Shown here in pieces: positions 39,864 to 49,239 of a DNA stretch of 64,000 bases. This DNA is from Pictodentalium vernedei. Taxonomy: Eukaryota > Mollusca > Scaphopoda > Dentaliida > Dentaliidae. The notes beneath the pieces were generated by a model. The model made no database searches. It was not told where the DNA came from and saw only the letters and a list, made by a program, of their open reading frames with translations. A program made the translations under genes and the position numbers. The stretch covers positions 33,185,128 to 33,249,127 of the forward strand of contig CM062294.1 of NCBI GenBank assembly GCA_031216915.1, written 5' to 3'. Each line of letters begins with the position of its first letter. Positions within the stretch are counted from its first letter, which is position 1.

Positions 39864-40550
39864 ATGACTGATGAAAATGGACCAAATCTTGGTAGCAATG
39901 ACAGCGATTCAACAAAAACAAGATCCCTTTCTGTGGGGAAGAGTTCATCAAGTATCAAAAATGATCTGAAGAACAAAGAAAATAATTCAGATAAACTAAA
40001 AGACCCACGGACTAGACATAAATTAGAAAAGAAAACTAAAGTTCCATTACTACGTAAAAGTTCTAATATTACAGACGATTATCAAGTTGATTCTCCATCT
40101 ATAAATACGGACAACTCGCAGCTATGCAATGTCGATAGTGAACATGAAGAACACCGTCGAACTAGCATTACAGTGATTGATTCTAGTGGGCATTTGGATG
40201 TTCCCATTATTATTGATGGCCTGTCTGCTTCACACATAGAGGCTGACTTTAGGACTACATCACCGTGCAGTTCGGAGCGAGAAATTCCAGCAGATTCAAA
40301 TGGGAATACACGCAATTCTACAGTGCCTGGCTTTAGATGTTCTCCAAGTATAAAAACAACTCAGTCTTTAGATCGCGGTTCATGTGTAGGGTCACCTAGG
40401 TCATCAAGGCCTTACTCACCATGTAGTTCTCCAAATACTTCTCCACGTTTACGGAGGCAACCAACAATGGAGACACGCAGAGTATCAGTGACGGACATTG
40501 AGGGAGCGACATTGTTGAACCAATACAAACTTAAAGATGAGATTGGAAAG
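39864..40550 (+). CDS. CAMKK: CAMKK N-terminal coding exon
   Basis: The exon spans 39833-40550, after a 20-base pyrimidine tract ending CAG at 39832. The Met at 39864 begins MTDENGPNLGSNDSDST; ten codons upstream of it in the exon are also open, so coding could begin in an earlier exon. 229 residues are encoded from this Met. The first 180 are low-complexity, Ser/Thr/Asp/Lys-rich. Residues 180-201 (SSRPYSPCSSPNTSPRLRRQ...) and the ending RRVSVTDIEG then LNQYKLKDEIGK match the region just before, and the start of, the kinase domain in vertebrate CAMKK1/CAMKK2 (recognised from memory). The exon ends in phase 0 at AAG followed by donor GTTAGTGA. CAMKK is a cytosolic Ser/Thr kinase that, with Ca2+/calmodulin, phosphorylates CaMKI, CaMKIV and AMPK. 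Paralogue (1 or 2) cannot be assigned. Confidence 0.92.
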
Positions 40551-40869
40551 GTTAGTGATAAATATTTTTCTCTTCAACCCTCCTACCTATAGATACAAGT
40601 CTACATATAGATACAAGTGATGCCAATTAGCACTAGTGCCGAGAGGGGTGGTGGAGGGTTAATGGGGGCAAGTGCCCCAGGATTTTTGGGTGTTTAAAAA
40701 GTGTAGGTTGGACTATTGATGCATCAGAGCTGAAAGTTGTGGGAAGACTTTTTGTACAGGCCTCTGATGCTGATGGAGGTGGCAAGAGTACTCTCCCCTG
40801 CCAAATAAAAGTGACATCACTATTATTAATTTTTGGAGAAAGTGGACAGCATCATGATTATTAGGCACC

Positions 40870-41067
40870 ATGCTGACAATCACTGAATTTCCATTGTTTA
40901 TAAAACTATTTTGTCTCAGTATATCCATTACAGCCATTTAATGTACATGTATTATATCTCGTTTAGCCGAGTCTGTGAGCTGTCATTCCTTGTTAATTGA
41001 ATAATCCTGTTAATTGGATAATTTTCACTGTCAAAGTGGATATTCAGATAACAGGGTTCCACTGAGT
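40870..41067 (+). mobile_element. Family B fragment
   Basis: CAGCCATTTAATGTACATG ... TAATCCTGTTAATTGGATA ... AACAGGGTTCCACTGAG: the right half of family B with a decayed core. Confidence 0.7.
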
Positions 41068-41104
41068 TGGTTTAAGTACAACACTCTTCCACTGGAAGAT
41101 CCTT

Positions 41105-41430
41105 ATGGAACCCTCTGAAGTGGACCAGTGCTTGTCCACTCAGGGCTCGATTTAACTGGATTAGCATAGCACTTTGCTCTCCAATTTCTGAATTTTGCTA
41201 TTCAAGATTTATTAGTTTCAAGTGCTTTTGGATCAACTGCTAATCAATTTTCCAGGGTGAATAGTAAATTGCTATTCAAAATTTTCAGATTAAATCAAGC
41301 CCTGTGTCCACTGTTGTAAACAATTTCTGCTTTACGCATAAAGTAATACCTGGAACCAATGCTGGGAGAGGAAGTTCTGTAAAGTGGGCATCATGGCTAT
41401 AAAGATTGACTAAACTTGACCTTGTACATG
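41105..41430 (+). repeat. Family K copy
   Basis: TATGGAACCCTCTGAAGTGG-ACCAGTGCTTGTCCACT, then (after a nested element) GTAAACAATTTCTGCTTTAC and ACTAAACTTGACCTTG. Confidence 0.65.
41141..41304. mobile_element. Small hAT-like MITE
   Basis: CAGGGCTCGATTTAA and TTAAATCAAGCCCTG are inverted ends with one mismatch. An exact 8-bp duplication, TGTCCACT, lies at 41133-41140 and 41305-41312. 164 bp. It cleanly splits family K. Confidence 0.95.
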
Positions 41431-41446
41431 TACTTACAACAAGCTA

Positions 41447-42104
41447 TTAACCCTTTATCTAACATGGAAGGCAGACAACACTTGCAAAAAAAATTCTTGA
41501 ATAGGCCACACAAAGTAGATCTTCTGTTTCTCAGGCCATTATTTGCGAAATTGCATGCGGGCGAGCGTTTTTTTATTTTATTTTTTATTTCAGTAATTAC
41601 TTCTTTGCCATCAAAAGTTCATGTTCTTGGTTCAAGTTTTAGGCCTCATAATCTACAGAATAGCAAGGGTGGTGGTGTATTTCATCCCTTGAGAGCAAGA
41701 AGGCTTTGCAATGCTAAAGCATTGCAGAGCCTTCTTTCACTCAAGGGACAAATTCATCAAATTTTTTAACTTGGGTAAAATATCAGACATAAACCATTTA
41801 ATTTAATTTTTTTTAAAGTTTAAATTGGTTATAAAAAAGAGAGCATGCGGCAGCCAAAAGGACCATGCAGGAGGGCCTGAGAAACAGATTTTTTATTTTT
41901 TTAGGCCATAACTAATTTTTTTAATTTTTTGTCTCAAAAACATAGGTTATGACTCCTCACTGGAACGGGCTCAATGATCTTGTTCCAATGAGGGAGTCAT
42001 AACCTATGTTTTTGAGACAAAAAATTAATAAATAATGAAAATTAATTGGCGATATTGAGAATAGCACTGGCCAGGTTTGGCCATTATATTGGGTAAAGGG
42101 TTAA
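41447..42104 (+). mobile_element. Family A MITE with nested family F
   Basis: TTAACCCTTTATCTAACATG to TTGGGTAAAGGGTTAA. The motif ATTCTTGAATAACTAATTTT is split by an F element after ...GAATA. The core at 41935-42010 is TCCTCACTGGAACGGGCTCA-ATGATCTTGTTCCAATGAGG. Confidence 0.9.
41504..41907 (-). mobile_element. Family F MITE nested in family A
   Basis: Begins GGCCACACAAAGTAGATCTT, ends GGCC. The duplication ATA (41501-41503, 41908-41910) is confirmed against uninterrupted A copies. 404 bp. Core AAGGCTTTGCAATGCTAAAG-CATTGCAGAGCCTT. Confidence 0.93.
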
Positions 42105-42271
42105 TAGAAAATACTAGTACATATGTTTTCATTTTTGGAATTCACTTTAAAAATTTTTTTTCACAACCCAGTATAAATATTTCCATTAGTTCCTTGAATC
42201 TATGTGCATTTTTTACAGTCTTCATCAGTGTATATTTTGATGTGGTGTGTGATATGGCAACATATCATTTA

Positions 42272-42728
42272 CCCTATTTACTCTATGTATTGGGACACTC
42301 TATGATTTGGGACACATATTTTTTCCAGAAAACTATATTTTTTTTATGCTCCAAAGTTTGGGACATTCAGGAGATTTGTCTCCAGTTGGCCCGTCGCTAG
42401 TAGGAGACAACACTCATAAAAAATTCTTCGGTAACTAAAAATTTTCATTTTTTGCTTCCAAAACATAGCTTATGATCCCTCATTGGAACGAGTGCAATAC
42501 GCTCATTCCAGTGAGGGATCATAAGCTGTGTTTTGGAAGCAAAATATGAAAATATAAAAAAAAATTGGACGGCGATTTTCGTATATAGTGATGGAAAACG
42601 AATCACACACACAACTTTATTCAGCATCAAATCAAGACCAGGCTCTGTTCTTTCCCCATTTTCTAAGAATTGGGACACCTGTGAAAATAATTAATTTTAG
42701 CTGTCCCAATACATAGAGTAAATACGGT
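42272..42728 (+). mobile_element. Family D MITE
   Basis: CCTATTTACTCTATGTATTG to ACATAGAGTAAATACGG with TA outside, 457 bp. The core arms have drifted (GGAACGAGTGCAATACGCTC-ATTCCAGTGAGG). Confidence 0.88.
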
Positions 42729-42811
42729 AATCCTGTACAGTGCCTATTGTTAGTCAGCGTATGTTAGCTTACCAATTAAATCTGTGCGATGCACATGGTT
42801 AGTCACTCTTT

Positions 42812-43018
42812 TTAACTGGTAGAGTGGTAAATTATTTTTAGTCATCAAAATTTGTTCACAAGTCTTTGCCCTGTTAGAGTTTACGGGAGAGCACCTATAG
42901 GCAGCCCCCCCCCCCCCCCTCCCCATCTCCTCCTCCGTCTATAGGCACTTCCCCATAAATTGTAACAAGGAAACACCATACAGACCAAATAATTTAGATT
43001 CAGAGATAATATGACAGG
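42812..43018 (+). mobile_element. Family C MITE, interrupted
   Basis: TTAACTGGTAGAGTGGTAAA; the core is expanded by a C-rich run and CTCCTCCGTCTATAG (42902-42945); the right half is cut by a D element at TA 43019-43020. Confidence 0.7.
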
Positions 43019-43020
43019 TA

Positions 43021-43278
43021 CCGTATTTACTCTATGTATTGGGACAGCTAAAAATAATTATTTTCACAGGTGTTCCAATTCTTAGAAAATGGGGAATGAA
43101 CACAGCCTGGTCTTGATTTGATGCTGAATAAAGTTTTATGTGAATCGTTTTCCATCACTATATACGAAAATTGCCATCCAATTTTTTTTTATATTTTAAT
43201 TTTTTGCTTCCAAAACATAGCTTATGATCCCTCATTGGAACGAGTGCACTGCACCCGTTCCAATGAGGGATCATAAGC
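43021..43278 (-). mobile_element. Family D MITE, partial
   Basis: Begins CCGTATTTACTCTATGTATT and proceeds in the inverse sense through the core (CCTCATTGGAACGAGTGCAC-TGCACCCGTTCCAATGAGG), then breaks at a TA where another MITE starts. Confidence 0.82.
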
Positions 43279-43280
43279 TA

Positions 43281-43455
43281 CAGTTAAAACTAAAAGTCCT
43301 GTCATCAATTGCACGCAAACACCTCACCATTTAGCGCATTTATCGGTGCATTAGGTCATATGGAAAGGCTATCAAATTCTCTACGCATCCTATGCACAAG
43401 CAATGGTTCAGCCAATGGACCTCAGGGTTTAACCAATGAATCGCATAATAATATG
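43281..43455. mobile_element. CAGTTAAAAC MITE, partial
   Basis: Left end CAGTTAAAACTAAAAGTCCT at TA 43279-43280; the interior with TCAATTGCACGC and CCAATGGACCTCAGG matches the 34869 element in reverse. The right end is degraded; D-like text (AAAAAATGAAAAAAAT) may resume after it. Confidence 0.75.
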
Positions 43456-43496
43456 CAATGGTTAAAAGTAAAAAATGAAAAAAATCTGATATGTTA

Positions 43497-43896
43497 GGCC
43501 TAAAAAAAAAATATGTTTCTCAGGCCCTCCCGCATGGTCCTTTTGGCTGCCGCATGCTCTCTTTTTATAACCAATGTAAACTTAAAAAAAAAAAAAAATT
43601 AAATGGCTTATGTCTGATATTTTACCCAAGTTAAAAACATTGATAAATTTGTCCCTGGAGTGCAAGAAGGCTTTGCAGTGCTTTAGCATTGCAAAGCCTT
43701 CTTGCACTCAAGGGATGAAATACACCATCACCCATGCTATTCTGTAGATTATGAGGCCTAAAACTTGAACCAAGAACATGAACTTTTGATGGCAAAGAAG
43801 TAATTACTGAAATAAAAAATAAAATAAAAAAACGCTCGCCCGCATGCAATTTCACAAATAATGGCCCGAGAAACAGAAGATCTACTTTATGTGGCC
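43497..43896 (+). mobile_element. Family F MITE
   Basis: GGCCTAAAAAA...CTGTTTCTCAGGCCCTCC to ...GATCTACTTTATGTGGCC, 400 bp. Core AAGGCTTTGCAGTGCTTTAG-CATTGCAAAGCCTT. The flanks TTA and TAA do not match exactly, so a one-base change or slippage is assumed. Confidence 0.87.
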
Positions 43897-44031
43897 TAAA
43901 ATATGAGGGTTTTTTTTTTTAACTTTTTCTTACCCAACATTATGTCCCAAAACTGTATTAATAATTGAAGATTTAATCTGTTTATGTGAAAGAATTGTTA
44001 GACAGATGAATTATCATGATAATGTGCATAT

Positions 44032-44105
44032 CCTGTGATTTGCATCAGATTCTCGGTGGTGTTCAAAAGTGGGATCACAACTCGCTATCTGATACAAATC
44101 ACAGG
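44032..44105. repeat. Palindrome
   Basis: CCTGTGATTTGCATCAGAT facing ATCTGATACAAATCACAGG with a 35-base spacer containing GGTGGTGTTC. Confidence 0.65.
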
Positions 44106-44133
44106 ACCTGCACATAATCATGATTATCTGTAT

Positions 44134-44443
44134 CAGGGTTCCCGTGCCTCCTTGAATTCCTTGAAAGTCCTTGAATTTCAAAACCCCCTCCAAAAGACTT
44201 GGAAACTCCTTGAATTTTGAAGCACCTCCTGGAAACTCCTGGAATTTTGGAAAAATCGAGTCGGTTTCTCACTGGATTATTTCAACTGCTAACATTTTTC
44301 CTTCTTCCCAACACATGGTTGCTTTATACTCCTTGAAAACCCTTGAATTTCACCCAGCTGACTCCTGGAAACTCCTTGAAAAATCGATCTGAACCTCCTG
44401 GAAAATCCTGGAATTCACTTCTCAATTTGGTGCAGGAACCCTG
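44134..44443. mobile_element. hAT-like element with CTTGAA repeats
   Basis: CAGGGTTCCCGTGCC and GGTGCAGGAACCCTG are inverted ends, flanked by TGTAT on both sides. The interior repeats TCCTTGAA(T/A)TT and TCCTGGAAA(A/C)TCCT many times. 310 bp. Confidence 0.75.
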
Positions 44444-44577
44444 TGTATGTATCAGCTCAATTAGCCAGTAATATTCTTAAAAAGTGTTCAAACTCAGCTT
44501 ATCAACTCACACTGGAATGGATTGTCTAAAGGTTTTCATCAGTGAATTCCAAACAGGAAAACATACTCTATTGTCAA

Positions 44578-44830
44578 TTAACCCTTTACCTAACATGAAA
44601 AGCAGACGACACTTGCAAAAATAATTCTTGAACAACTAATTTTTTTCATTTTGTGTCTCAAAAACATAGGTTATGACCCCTCATTGGAATGAGCTCGATG
44701 AGCTCATTCCAACGAGGGGTCATAACCTATGTTTTTGAGACAAAAAAAATGAAAAAATGTTGAAAATTAGTTGGCGATTTTTGAGAATCGCGCTGGCCGG
44801 TTTTGTCTGTTATGTTGGGTAAAGGGTTAA
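44578..44830 (+). mobile_element. Family A MITE
   Basis: TTAACCCTTTACCTAACATG to TTGGGTAAAGGGTTAA, 253 bp. The core arms share the AATGAGC/GCTCATT change but differ at ATTGG versus CAACG. Confidence 0.88.
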
Positions 44831-44869
44831 TCGGTTTACGTTACAGTCATGATATAGCCATAGATGCTG

Positions 44870-45101
44870 GCATTGTGTACTAAGGCGTACTGTACGTCAG
44901 TGGTGCACCTGTCTTCAACCAATGCTAACCCTGCTTTTGTGGAGTTAGTATGTGGGGGAGCTGACAGTTGCTCGCCATTGCTTAGTGGTTCTCTCCGGTT
45001 ATGCCGGCTTCCTCCACCCATAAAACTGTTGTGGTCATGATTAACCATTGTGCAGAAATATATGTCCTTAAACACCATTAAATAAATAAATAAATAAATA
45101 T
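44870..45101 (+). mobile_element. SINE, 5'-truncated
   Basis: TGTGTACTAAGGCGTACTG, TCTTCAACCAATGCTAACCC, GGTTCTCTCCGGTTATGCCG, ATATGTCCTTAAACACC then (AAAT)n. Confidence 0.82.
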
Positions 45102-45192
45102 TTAATCTTGTTTTCCCATGTGGGAGGAGGGGGTACTGTGTACTGAAGCCTAGACCATGTCCATGATACACTTACCTTCAACCAAGACTATA

Positions 45193-45584
45193 AGGCATAA
45201 AAAAGTTAAAAATCTGTTTCTCAGGCCCTCCTGCATGGTCCTTTTGGCTGCTGCATACTCTCTTTTTATAACCAATGCAAACTTAATAAAAATAAAAATT
45301 AAATGGTTTATGCCTGATATTTTACCAAAACTAATAAAATTGATAAATTTGTTCCTAGAGTGCAACAAGGCTTTGCAATGCTTTAGCATTGCAAAGCCTT
45401 CTTGCACACAAGGGATGAAATACACCACAACCCATGCTATTCAATAGATTATGAGGCCTAAAACATAAAACAATCCAAGAACATGAACTTTTGATGGCAA
45501 AGAAATAATTACAAAAATAAAAAACCACCTACCCACATTCAATTTTACAAAAACTGGCCTGAGAAACAAGATCAACTTTGTGGA
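45193..45584 (+). mobile_element. Family F MITE, diverged
   Basis: GGCATAAAAAAGTTAAAAATC, TTTCTCAGGCCCTCCTGCAT, core AAGGCTTTGCAATGCTTTAG-CATTGCAAAGCCTT, right arm GGCCTGAGAAACAAGATCAA. Terminal GGCC motifs are mutated. Confidence 0.78.
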
Positions 45585-45599
45585 GCACACTCTTCCTTG

Positions 45600-45750
45600 T
45601 GATGGGCTATTGAGTTGGAGAGTGTGACAGTAAACAACCACTGCTCAATATTGCTAGCTCTGTATACTCTCGGTTCCTTTACCTGTGAATCTGTCCAACA
45701 CAATATGACCCTGGCTATTAGAAGTGTCACTAAACCCCAATAAATAATAA
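45600..45750 (+). mobile_element. SINE remnant
   Basis: TCGGTTCCTTTACCTGTGAA, CAACACAATATGACCCTGGC, GTGTCACTAAACCCCAATAA: a decayed 3' half of the main SINE. Confidence 0.6.
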
Positions 45751-45869
45751 ACAGTACATGTAGCCCTCTCACACTTTTGTTGAGAGTGCAGAGCTTTCTA
45801 CGAGAAGTTATACACTGCATGCAAGCACATTATTATTAATTTTCAATATTTTTTTTCATATATTTTTAG

Positions 45870-45923
45870 GGTTCTTATGGAATAGTTAAACTGGCTCATA
45901 ATGAGCAGGATGATTTACATTAT
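45870..45923 (+). CDS. CAMKK: CAMKK second exon (glycine loop)
   Basis: 54 bases, 18 codons in phase 0 on both sides: GSYGIVKLAHNEQDDLHY. Joined to the preceding exon this completes IGKGSYGIVKLA, the GxGxxG ATP-binding loop with the following valine, as in CAMKK kinases. Acceptor: TTTTTAG at 45863-45869. Donor: GTAAGTAT at 45924. The next expected segment, with the catalytic lysine in the family motif beginning AMKV, was looked for and not found up to 64000, so it probably lies downstream of the window. Confidence 0.93.
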
Positions 45924-46026
45924 GTAAGTATTGTCTAGTGCTACTCTGCCAAGTGGTCTATGTAGTTTACTGTAGTTGTGTTATTTATTTGGTGTTTAAG
46001 GAAACTTTGCAATAGTATCGTTTGAT

Positions 46027-46170
46027 CCCTGTGGGAAGTGAGGCAGTGCCTGTTCACTGTGATAAACAAGCTCTGTTTTACTGATAAAATAGGACTTATT
46101 GTCACCAATGCTTCTGAAATCGGCAACATGGGTATCAGCTATTGACTCAACTTGACTTTATCTCGATGTT
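46027..46170 (+). repeat. Family K copy
   Basis: TGTGGGAAGTGAGGCAGTGC, CTGTTCACTGTGATAAACAA, TTGACTTTATCTCGATGTTG. Followed at 46172-46251 by the right end of a family C element (AATATGGGCTTCTGGCACTC-TACCAGTTAA). Confidence 0.65.
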
Positions 46171-46841
46171 GCAGAATATGAATCCTTCTAATTTCGGAAC
46201 CAATTTTGCAGAACAAAGCCCAAATATGGGCTTCTGGCACTCTACCAGTTAACTCTTCTCTCTCCCTGAAGAACAACAAGATCCTGTTACACATGGAGTT
46301 GATTAATGTGAGAGTTTCATTCTTTAAAGTGATCTCAAATTGCTGGCGTTTGCTTGTTAAGTCTGGTACCCCTTCATTAGTAATGTCAAACAATTGCGTT
46401 CTAATGTTTGTATAGGCCCGCCAATGTAGTGAAGTGCATCTCAGTTTCCACTTTGTCAGCGCAGACACTAGATACAGGACAAACTCTCTTTTCTTTGGGG
46501 ATAGGGGGTTGAAATGTCTTCCCGTCTCAGTACACAAATTGTGAATGCTTATTCTCAGTTTTTGTAAACACATTTATTGGCTCATGTAATTTAGAATAAG
46601 CAAGGTATGGCTATATCTATGGTCCTGTTTAAAAGTGTGATAAGTTCGAAGTATATTCTTGCCATGCTTTTTTTATCATCATCACGAATCGCCTTCTAAA
46701 AATACTGTTCATACGCTGTATTGATTTTCTCCTTTAATATTCTGAGCACCTTATTGCTTAAGTTATCACCAGGAACACAATAACATTCTAATATTTGATT
46801 GACTGCACTATAATTGGATGTCAGTTTATACTCTGTGAATG

Positions 46842-47203
46842 GGGGTGCGGTGGCTCAGTAGGTGGAGGTGCAGGCTGCAAGCCGAGAGGTCCTCGGTTCG
46901 AATCCCACCTGCGGCAATCGCATTGTGGCCTTAGGCAAGACACTTCACCCCCATTGCCCACGTGGGGGCACGGTGATGCTGTGTACTAAGGTGTACTGCA
47001 CGTTGATGGTGCACCTGTCTTCAACCAATGCTAACCCTGCTTGTGTGGAGTTAGTATGTTGGGGAGCTGACAGTTGCTCGCCGTTGCTCAGCGGTTCTTT
47101 CCGGGTACTCCGGCTTCCTCCACCCGTAAAACTGTCGAGGTCATGATTAGCCATTGTGCAGAAATGTGTGACCTTAAACACCAATAAATAATTAATAAAT
47201 AAA
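46842..47203 (+). mobile_element. tRNA-type SINE in the LINE fragment
   Basis: GGGGTGCGGTGGCTCAGTAG with B box GGTTCGAATCCC. The duplication TACTCTGTGAATG (46829-46841) recurs with one change at 47204-47216. Full-length, tail AATAAATAATTAATAAAT. Confidence 0.94.
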
Positions 47204-47323
47204 TACTCTGTAAATGCATCATGAAGGAATGCAGATTGTAATTTAATAAGGAATTTGCACATTTTTAAAAGGGACTCAGCCAAAAGTGAAGACCTTCCAA
47301 GTTCTGCACATATGGTGAGGTTA

Positions 47324-47726
47324 GGCCTAAAAAAATTAAAAATCTGTTTCTCAGGCCCTCCCGCATGGTCCTTTTGGCTGCCACATGTTCTCTTTTTATA
47401 ACCAATTTAAACTTTAAAAAAATTAAAATTAAATGGTTTATGTCTGATATTTTACCCAAGTTAAAACAATTGATGAATTTGTCCCTTGAGTGCAAGAAGG
47501 CTTTGCAATGCTTTAGCATTGCAAAGCCTTCTTGCACTCAAGGGATGAAATACACCACCACCCATGCTATTCTGTAGATTATGAGGCCTAAAACTTGGAC
47601 CAAGAACATGAACTTTTGATGGTTAAGAAGTAATTACTGAAATAAAAAATAAAATAAAAAAACGCCCGCCCGCATGGAATTTCACAAATAATGGCCTGAG
47701 AAACAGAAGATCTACTTTGTGTGGCC
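47324..47726 (+). mobile_element. Family F MITE in the LINE fragment
   Basis: GGCCTAAAAAAATTAAAAAT to GATCTACTTTGTGTGGCC, exact TTA duplication (47321-47323, 47727-47729), 403 bp. The core palindrome is perfect around GCAATGCTTTAGCATTGC. Confidence 0.95.
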
Positions 47727-47829
47727 TTAGAAAAAAATTTATTTGCACCAAGTACCATTTTACAAAATTTGAGATGAACTGCCTCATAAGGGAGAACTGC
47801 CTCGCAAAGGGCAATCAGAATTCTGTAAT

Positions 47830-48660
47830 GCACAACTGTAGAGGAAGTTGATTAATGTGGGGTTTTCATTCTTCATAATGAACTCAAATTGCTGGTGTTT
47901 GCCAGGCCTGGCAATCTAGAAAATCAAGGAACGCAAAACAGTTGCCCTCCTCAGATTGCTTGGGAGTGCAATTACACCTGAAATTTTCAATGCAAAAACT
48001 TGCATGCTATTTTGGTTATATTCATTTCAAGGTAATAATATTGTGATTGAAAAATTGTACTACATTCAGCTACATAGTGGAAAAATTGGCACACACATCT
48101 TCTCATTATTAAAAATGTTGCATTCAATTCTTATGTGACTGTCTTCTACACTCAAAATGTATCAAAATGCGACACAGAATGGGTCATGAATTATTGCGAA
48201 TCAATGCAACACTCACAAATCGTCCCCTGAGTTCCAATGTGTTCGCTGTGCCAGTAGGCACAGAGAACACATTGGAACCCAGGGGACGAAATGATAAAAG
48301 ATTTTAAAGGCAGCCCCAAACAAGTCTGGCAATCCAGAAAATCAGGGGTGCAAAAAATTCCCTCCTCAATTTTTTCTAGGCGTGCGGTAGGAGGAGTGCA
48401 GCACTCCTGCACTCCTAAAGAATGCCAGGCCTGGTTTGCTGGTTTTTATAAAGTGTGGTACCTCTTCATTAATAATGTCGAACAACTGCGTTCTAATATT
48501 TGTACAGGCCAGACAATCTATAATGAAGTGCATCTGAGTTTCCTCTTCATCAGCACAGACACCAGATACATGACAAAGCCTCTTTTCTATGCGGATAGGG
48601 GGTTCAAAATAAGAGAATTCTGTCATTTGTTATTCATTACAATTACAAGTTCATTGTATT
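47830..48660 (-). pseudogene. Second LINE C-terminal fragment
   Basis: 47838-47902 and 48434-48620 together match 46300-46600. Minus-strand reading gives RIEKRLCHVSGVCADEEETQ-MHFIIDCLACTNIRTQLFDI, the C-x-x-C...H...C pattern of LINE C-termini. The copy is adjacent to the first fragment in the same orientation. A hAT-like element splits it. Confidence 0.82.
47903..48433. mobile_element. hAT-like element in the LINE fragment
   Basis: CAGGCCTGGCAATC and ATGCCAGGCCTG ends, flanked by GTTTGC at 47897-47902 and 48434-48439. It contains a palindrome at about 48218-48291 (CGTCCCCTGAGTTCCAATGT facing ACATTGGAACCCAGGGGACG). Confidence 0.82.
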
Positions 48661-49043
48661 GGAGAAGTAATAGGTAAGATATGCAGGCCATTATTCATGA
48701 GTTCAACATGAACACACCATCTCCTTGTCTCTGCTGAGAGTTTTGTAAAATGTGTAGAGCAAAGTTTTTATTTGTGCAAGGAAGTCTGTCCTTCTTGAGT
48801 TTGTTGGTGATAAAATTACCTGTAAATGCAGGCCTTCCCTTGAGCAGTGCGCAATCACATGTGTTCTCCTCATTCTGGCTCAATCCATTTTATGGTAAAT
48901 TCCTCATTGCTTGCCTTCCGACATTTTAGATATGCTAATCCCCCAGCTTAAATGGTAAACATAAAGCCAAGTAACTGGGCCATATGATAATAGTGTGAAT
49001 AAAATTGAAAGCTGAAAGGAAGTTGAGCAGCTTCCAGTAAGAT
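48661..49043. other. No gene recognised
   Basis: It could be further decayed LINE sequence on the minus strand, but I see no diagnostic motif. Confidence 0.35.
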
Positions 49044-49213
49044 TTAACCCTTTACCCAATGTAACGTTCAAAACCTGCCAGCGCTATTCACAAAAATCAC
49101 CATCCAATTTTCATTATTTTTTTCACTTTTTGTCTCAAAAAATGAAAAAAATTAGTTATTCAAGAATTTTATTTGCAGGTGTCATCTGCCTTTCATGTGA
49201 GGTAAAGTGTTAA
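49044..49213 (-). mobile_element. Family A MITE lacking the core hairpin
   Basis: TTAACCCTTTACCCAATGTA to GAGGTAAAGTGTTAA. The two sequences that border the hairpin, TTTTTGTCTCAAAA and AAAATGAAAAAAATTAG, are joined directly. 170 bp instead of 250; only the palindrome is gone. Confidence 0.85.
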
Positions 49214-49239
49214 CTATGATTATGTTGTACAGATTCAAA

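Larger units (their letters stand above)
40551..45869 (+). other. CAMKK intron, repeat-filled
   Basis: Donor GTTAGTGA at 40551 and acceptor TTTTTAG ending at 45869, phase 0. The 5319 bases are mostly repeats: B and K fragments, a hAT-like element, two A copies, two D copies, three F copies, a CAGTTAAAAC MITE fragment and SINEs. The intron interrupts the glycine-rich ATP loop. Confidence 0.88.
46252..47829 (-). pseudogene. LINE reverse-transcriptase C-terminal fragment, split
   Basis: Read on the minus strand: near 47820-47740 CEAVLPYEAVHLKFCKMVLG; near 47320-47217 CAELGRSSLL and LLKMCKFLIKLQ; near 46573-46300 LRISIHNLCTETGRHFNP and YTNIRTQLFDI. The order (thumb/connection text, then LRIS-H-L-E-GR and the Cys/His-rich C-terminal segment) is that of non-LTR retrotransposon ORF2 C-termini (recognised from memory). 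Stops and frameshifts break it. A SINE and a family F element are inserted in it; the pieces rejoin in order when these are removed. Confidence 0.82.

Noticed and set aside
46795-47146. Frames of 64-112 codons on both strands with conserved peptides recurring across the window
   Set aside because: The recurring peptides (such as GGGSRSTRREPLSN) are translations of the SINE body; the same applies near 7179, 11407, 45000 and 60333.
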